Below, piece by piece: positions 5,377 through 8,000 of a stretch of DNA of 8,000 nucleotides. The notes under the pieces were generated by a model. The model did no database searches. It was not told the DNA's origin and saw only the letters and a program-made list of their open reading frames with translations. Every line of letters starts with the position of its first letter. Position 1 is the first letter of the stretch. Origin of the DNA: a bacterium (GTDB lineage Bacteria; Patescibacteriota; Microgenomatia; UBA8517); assembly GCA_021824385.1 (NCBI GenBank), contig JAKAKU010000063.1, forward strand, positions 1 to 8,000. Direction: 5' to 3'. A program made the position numbers and the translations under genes.

Positions 5377-5976
5377 ATGAACCACACGAAACATTTACAA
5401 AAAGATAAAAAAATTGCAATTCTGATTGAGCAGTTTGGGGAACTTCCACTTCTTACTCACACAGAAGATTTATTTCTCGATATTGTTGAAAGCATTGTAA
5501 GCCAACAGCTGTCGGTGAAAGCCAGTAATACCATTTGGTCACGGTTCAAATTACTTTTTGGTAAGAAAAAAATCACTCCAAAAAACGTACTTGCGATTGA
5601 TGATGAAAAAATTCGGGCTGCAGGTATTTCGTATTCAAAAATAAAATACATGAAAGGACTGGCCTCAATGATTGAAAAAAATGAGATTGATTTGGAAAAC
5701 GTTAAAACGCTTTCTAATGAAGAAGTTCTTATGGAACTCACCCGGGTAAAAGGGATCGGCCCGTGGACAGCTGAGATGATTTTGATGTTTAGTTTAGGGC
5801 GAGAAGATGTCTTTTCACTCGGTGATATTGGTCTTAGAAACGCAATTGCAAAAATTTATACTGTTGATCGCGACGACGTACAAAGGATCGAAAAAATTTC
5901 AAATAAGTGGAAGCCATACCGAACATATGCTGCAAGATACCTGTGGAAAAGTTTAGATAATATGCCTAAGCCTTAG
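5377..5976 (+). CDS. AlkA-family DNA-3-methyladenine glycosylase (HhH-GPD)
   Basis: This enzyme removes alkylated bases such as 3-methyladenine from DNA, starting base excision repair in the cytoplasm. The 199-residue protein has the compact layout of the bacterial AlkA/Mag1 group without the N-terminal TBP-like domain of E. coli AlkA. Key landmarks are SIVSQQLSVKAS (39-50), the helix-hairpin-helix LTRVKGIGPWTAEMILMF (121-138) with the GIGPWTA turn, and the Gly/Asp loop ending in catalytic D150 (SLGDIGLRNA). The family's typical ending, YRTYAARYLW, lies at 181-190. There is no iron-sulfur cysteine motif, which separates it from Nth/MutY. The ATG start fits the usual N-terminus (HLQKDKKIAILIEQFG). 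It has no Shine-Dalgarno sequence, so it may be read leaderless or by coupling through the ATGA overlap with the tiny upstream ORF. The 3' end overlaps the convergent methyltransferase gene by 11 bases. Confidence 0.93.
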   Translation: MNHTKHLQKDKKIAILIEQFGELPLLTHTEDLFLDIVESIVSQQLSVKASNTIWSRFKLLFGKKKITPKNVLAIDDEKIRAAGISYSKIKYMKGLASMIEKNEIDLENVKTLSNEEVLMELTRVKGIGPWTAEMILMFSLGREDVFSLGDIGLRNAIAKIYTVDRDDVQRIEKISNKWKPYRTYAARYLWKSLDNMPKP

Positions 5977-6898
5977 CAAACTTTGCCAAAAAGAACCCTT
6001 CAAAGATTGATGTTGGAAGAATACGTACACATTTGGAAATTTCCGGACGATATATTTTCCCATTCCATTCCAAAATACCGGACTCTGTTGGAACTCCGGG
6101 CACTCCTACTGATTGCAGGGTAAGCGAAGTATCTTTTGATAGCATCCATTCAACAACTTCCTCATTTTCTTCAGGGGATAGTGTACAGGTACTATATACA
6201 ATAGTTGCACCGCTTTTTGCAGAACTTACCGCACTCCTCAAAATATGCTTTTGGTGCTCACTTAAGACTTTTACTTTTTTAACCGACCACTGAGCGAACG
6301 ACTTGGGGTTTGTCGCAAGAAATCGCCCTTCGAGCGAGCAGGGAACATCCACGAGTACTGAGTCAAACGTGTTAGGGAATCGCTTCCACAGCTCCTGAGC
6401 TCTAAAGTGGATAGTCTGTGTATTGGTAACCCCCAGTGTTTTGAGGTTTGCGACAAGTTTATAGAGACGCACCTGACTCATGTCATTTGCAATAATTTGG
6501 CCGGAGTTTTGCATGAGTGCAGCCATTTGGGTAGTTTTACTTCCGGGTGCACTACAGGCATCTAGCACAATTTGCCCACTTTTTGGATTCAGAACCAGAG
6601 GAGGAATCATACTTGAAAGTCCTTGAATATACAGTTCCCCATTTTTGTACTCTGTAGTTTCGGTGAGCTCACGTTGCGAGCGATTTTTGAGAATAAACGC
6701 GTCGGGAAGTGGGGAAGGTTCAACTTCAAAGCCGTGAAGTTCGAGTTTTTTTATGAGAGCTGGAGTGGAAATTTTGAGGGTGTTGGTGCGAAAAGTCGAT
6801 GGCTTGCGGCTTTCAAAGGTATCCAAAATCTCAGCAGATTTAGTCGGGTAGAGTGTTTGAAGTCGTGAAACAAAATCGGTGGGGAGTGAATTAGTCAT
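5966..6898 (-). CDS. NSUN-family RNA 5-methylcytosine methyltransferase (RsmB/RsmF-like)
   Basis: It uses S-adenosylmethionine to methylate cytosine C5 in RNA, most likely rRNA or tRNA. Residues are numbered from the ATG at 6898 (310 residues). A short substrate-binding N1-type region (about 30-105, FRTNTLK, YIQGLSSMIPPLVL) precedes the Rossmann core. The core has the SAM loop VLDACSAPGSKT (111-122), IANDMS (136-141), motif IV VDVPCSLEG with C187, and motif VI YSTCTLSPEENE with C238, the expected nucleophile. It ends in the family-typical GFFLAKF. It lacks the NusB-like N-domain of RsmB and the C-terminal extension of RsmF, so I give no symbol. The frame stays open upstream to 6994, but that stretch translates the promoter region. 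ATG 6898 fits the family N-terminus and lies six bases after a TATACT, suggesting a leaderless mRNA. Confidence 0.92.
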   Translation of the reverse strand: MTNSLPTDFVSRLQTLYPTKSAEILDTFESRKPSTFRTNTLKISTPALIKKLELHGFEVEPSPLPDAFILKNRSQRELTETTEYKNGELYIQGLSSMIPPLVLNPKSGQIVLDACSAPGSKTTQMAALMQNSGQIIANDMSQVRLYKLVANLKTLGVTNTQTIHFRAQELWKRFPNTFDSVLVDVPCSLEGRFLATNPKSFAQWSVKKVKVLSEHQKHILRSAVSSAKSGATIVYSTCTLSPEENEEVVEWMLSKDTSLTLQSVGVPGVPTESGILEWNGKIYRPEISKCVRILPTSIFEGFFLAKFAKA

Positions 6899-6904
6899 AC
6901 GTAT

Positions 6905-6910
6905 AGTATA
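6905..6910 (-). promoter_or_regulatory. -10 element of the methyltransferase gene within a palindrome
   Basis: TATACT on the minus strand (6910-6905) ends six bases before the ATG at 6898. It lies in a perfect 14-base palindrome (6903-6916), so the same hexamer also reads rightward. No good -35 element is present (TAATTA at 6933-6928). The palindrome could be a protein-binding site that acts on both directions. Confidence 0.5.
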
Positions 6911-6925
6911 TACTATCAGCAAACC

Positions 6926-6931
6926 TATAAT
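6926..6931 (+). promoter_or_regulatory. Possible -10 element of the GtrA-glycosyltransferase operon
   Basis: TATAAT is an exact consensus match on the plus strand. A start near 6938 would give a leader of about 94 bases before GTG 7032. No clear -35 element lies upstream (ATAGTA, 6903-6908). A perfect TTGACA at 6996-7001 has no -10 partner at 16-18 bases. The stretch is very AT-rich, so the call is tentative. Confidence 0.3.
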
Positions 6932-7031
6932 TAATATATAGGCGTTTACAGACAGACTTCCAAGCCACACACGGTTTGGAATTTTTGTCCTCACGTTGAC
7001 ATTTCTAACTGTTTACCAAAAAGGAGGGGGA

Positions 7032-7607
7032 GTGAAGAAAATCGTTGATTTCGTACGTTCGTTTCGAGATCCAACACGAAGACTAAGGTTTTTACTGTTT
7101 GCAGGAACGTCTGTGGTCACTACTGTTGGCGGGTGGATTATTATCCGCCTTCTAGCCACCTTGGGGTGGAACATCGACATTGCAAATATTGTTCAAGCCA
7201 TTTGGTCAATTGCAGTCGCGTTCTATTTGAACAACCGATTTGCGTGGGGAGACAGAAAATGGATACCACTCATCGTGAAAATGAAACTCTATGCAATTTC
7301 AAAAATTGTAACCGTTTCGTTTAATGCGATTTGTTTTAGAGTGCTCCTCCTTGTGTCTCCATTTGTTATCCTGTGGGTTTTACAACCCCTTGGAGCACCA
7401 CTATTGAAATGGTATCTTTCACACGCTGATGAGTACGCGCAGCTTGTTGCCTACTTGGGATCAACTGCAATCATTATGTTTGTGAATTGGATACTCTACG
7501 ACCAGACGGTATTCGCAACTCGCTCGTTAAAGGAGTTACAACACACCCATCCGCGGATATATAAGTGGATGATTGCTCGATACATTATCAACTTTCGAAA
7601 GGAGTAA
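7032..7607 (+). CDS. GtrA-family polytopic membrane protein
   Basis: GtrA-type proteins (PF04138) are small inner-membrane proteins thought to flip undecaprenyl-phosphate-linked sugars to the outer face for later transfer. The 191-residue product starts with an amphipathic basic N-terminus. Helix 1 (18-42) carries RFLLFAGTSVVTT, typical of the family, and helix 2 (48-66) leads into FYLNNRFAW (64-72), the family's N-R-F turn. A long hydrophobic region (85-118) and a last helix (137-158) ending in VNWILYDQTVF complete it. At 191 residues it is longer than the common 120-150, mainly through an insert at about 110-135. GTG 7032 is chosen because AAGGAGGGGG (7021-7030) ends one base upstream; the frame is open further upstream to 6996 but lacks a ribosome-binding site there. 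The glycosyltransferase gene begins four bases after its stop. Confidence 0.85.
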   Translation: MKKIVDFVRSFRDPTRRLRFLLFAGTSVVTTVGGWIIIRLLATLGWNIDIANIVQAIWSIAVAFYLNNRFAWGDRKWIPLIVKMKLYAISKIVTVSFNAICFRVLLLVSPFVILWVLQPLGAPLLKWYLSHADEYAQLVAYLGSTAIIMFVNWILYDQTVFATRSLKELQHTHPRIYKWMIARYIINFRKE

Positions 7608-7611
7608 CTAT

Positions 7612-8000
7612 ATGCAGAGAGAAAAGAAAGTTAGGCATAAGCCTGTTGCTCGTCCTATTCCATATCCAAACCGTCGAACGTGGAAAAACCCTCAGTACCC
7701 TAATACCTATCGACATATTGAGGATCCGGTACTTCGGTTTACCTATCAACAGGAAGACCAGTCGGGACAGCCCGACTACCTTGAAGAATTGTCACATCTC
7801 GGGTTTAAACGGCTCCCACGCGTTGCCATGGCTATACCGGCACGCGAATCTGGTACCCATATTCCCGGACTTTTGGAATCACTCTATGGCATTCAATATC
7901 CAAACCTACGGTTTGTGATATGCCTTGAAGAGGGTGACACAACCGCGGACGCAATACATGCGTATTTTGATGAACATTCTGAGCTTGACCAAAGTTTACT
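7612..8000 (+). CDS. Family 2 (GT-A fold) glycosyltransferase, 3' end outside the window
   Basis: ATG 7612 has the ribosome-binding site AAAGGAG (7598-7604) seven bases upstream, inside the end of the GtrA-family gene, so the two are translated from one mRNA. The 129 visible residues start with a basic, Pro/Arg-rich tail of about 65 residues, probably cytosolic and disordered. The GT-A nucleotide-sugar fold then begins: LPRVAMAIPARESGTHIPG (68-86), LLESLYGIQYPNLRFVICLEEGDTT (87-111). The first is the classic VxVxIPARNE strand-loop and the second the YPxxxxxVV strand with an acidic loop (E106, E107, D109). That loop departs from the common VDDGSTD. Next to a GtrA-family gene, the likely role is making a polyprenyl-phosphate sugar or extending a cell-surface glycan. 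The acceptor and the C-terminal part (possible membrane helices) cannot be seen. Confidence 0.85.
   Translation, partial: MQREKKVRHKPVARPIPYPNRRTWKNPQYPNTYRHIEDPVLRFTYQQEDQSGQPDYLEELSHLGFKRLPRVAMAIPARESGTHIPGLLESLYGIQYPNLRFVICLEEGDTTADAIHAYFDEHSELDQSL

Larger units (their letters stand above)
5223..5380 (+). pseudogene. Possible frame-split tiny membrane ORF upstream of the glycosylase gene
   Basis: ATG at 5223 opens an 18-codon frame ending at TAA (5277-5279), product MKILFVKSKLVFNLVFSV. A second frame, reached by a shift of one base near 5276, continues with IITSLGFYIFF and a basic tail, ending at TGA 5378-5380. Joined, they would give a protein of about 52 residues with a single hydrophobic segment (about 11-30) and a basic C-terminus. 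The hydrophobic segment spans the shift point, which suggests one ORF broken by a single lost base or a sequence error. The TGA overlaps the glycosylase ATG as ATGA. The whole ORF lies within the nested inverted repeat, so it may instead be chance coding in a non-coding element. No Shine-Dalgarno sequence is present. Confidence 0.25.

Noticed and set aside
6899..6994. Upstream extension of the methyltransferase by 32 residues, including a hydrophobic segment that could pass for a membrane anchor.
   Set aside because: It translates the AT-rich divergent promoter region, has no ribosome-binding site at 6994, and NSUN enzymes are cytosolic. ATG 6898 fits the family and the -10 spacing.
6996..7031. 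Twelve extra N-terminal codons of the GtrA-family gene from TTG 6996.
   Set aside because: No ribosome-binding site precedes 6996, and the Shine-Dalgarno sequence 7021-7030 lies inside this stretch and points to GTG 7032.
1..8000. Use of TGA as a sense codon, as in Gracilibacteria, suggested because no main gene ends in TGA.
   Set aside because: None of the recognised genes contains an in-frame TGA, and the conserved glycines I can check are encoded by GGN codons.
1..8000. CRISPR array, tRNA, rRNA or insertion-sequence transposase.
   Set aside because: I saw no regularly spaced direct repeats, no tRNA cloverleaf ending, no rRNA-like stretch and no transposase motif in any frame.

Overview
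The window looks like a piece of a bacterial chromosome from a streamlined, uncultivated-type lineage. I favour Candidate Phyla Radiation (Patescibacteria). The reasons are inference from the gene mix: a DUF4349-type membrane protein, a GtrA protein paired with a family 2 glycosyltransferase, an NSUN-type RNA methyltransferase without extra domains, a tiny lysine-rich protein, short intergenic gaps, and several start codons placed where a transcript would begin. All eight main genes with a visible end stop at TAA or TAG and none reads through TGA, so the standard bacterial code fits.

Region 1 (1-3446) is a three-gene, same-strand block that ends at a strong terminator. It holds a propeller-like protein whose 5' end may lie outside the window, a 453-residue protein of no family I recognise, and a cytosolic von Willebrand A (vWA) protein with a complete metal-binding MIDAS site. 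This is the most accessory-looking part and the best candidate for an undescribed system. No partner ATPase is visible here; it could lie upstream.

Region 2 (3447-4956) starts with a hairpin that would terminate transcription on the opposite strand. A consensus promoter then leads directly into the DUF4349-like gene, followed by a small four-helix membrane protein with its own extended -10 promoter. A two-way terminator closes the region.

Region 3 (4957-5376) holds a 35-residue lysine-rich, histone-H1-like ORF on the minus strand, and then an AT-rich intergenic stretch. That stretch contains an 8-bp operator-like inverted repeat and a 171-bp imperfect nested inverted repeat ending 10 bases before the next gene. 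Inside the latter is a frame-split remnant of a tiny membrane ORF.

Region 4 (5377-6898) has an AlkA-family DNA glycosylase and an NSUN-family RNA m5C methyltransferase in convergent orientation with an 11-bp tail overlap.

Region 5 (6899-8000) begins with an AT-rich divergent promoter region. A GtrA-family membrane protein and the start of a GT-A fold glycosyltransferase follow as an operon, a usual pairing for lipid-linked sugar transfer to the cell surface.

A pattern across regions 2-4: up to four start codons (3555, 5223, 5377, 6898) lie exactly six bases after a -10-like hexamer, suggesting leaderless mRNAs, while other genes carry clear Shine-Dalgarno sequences.
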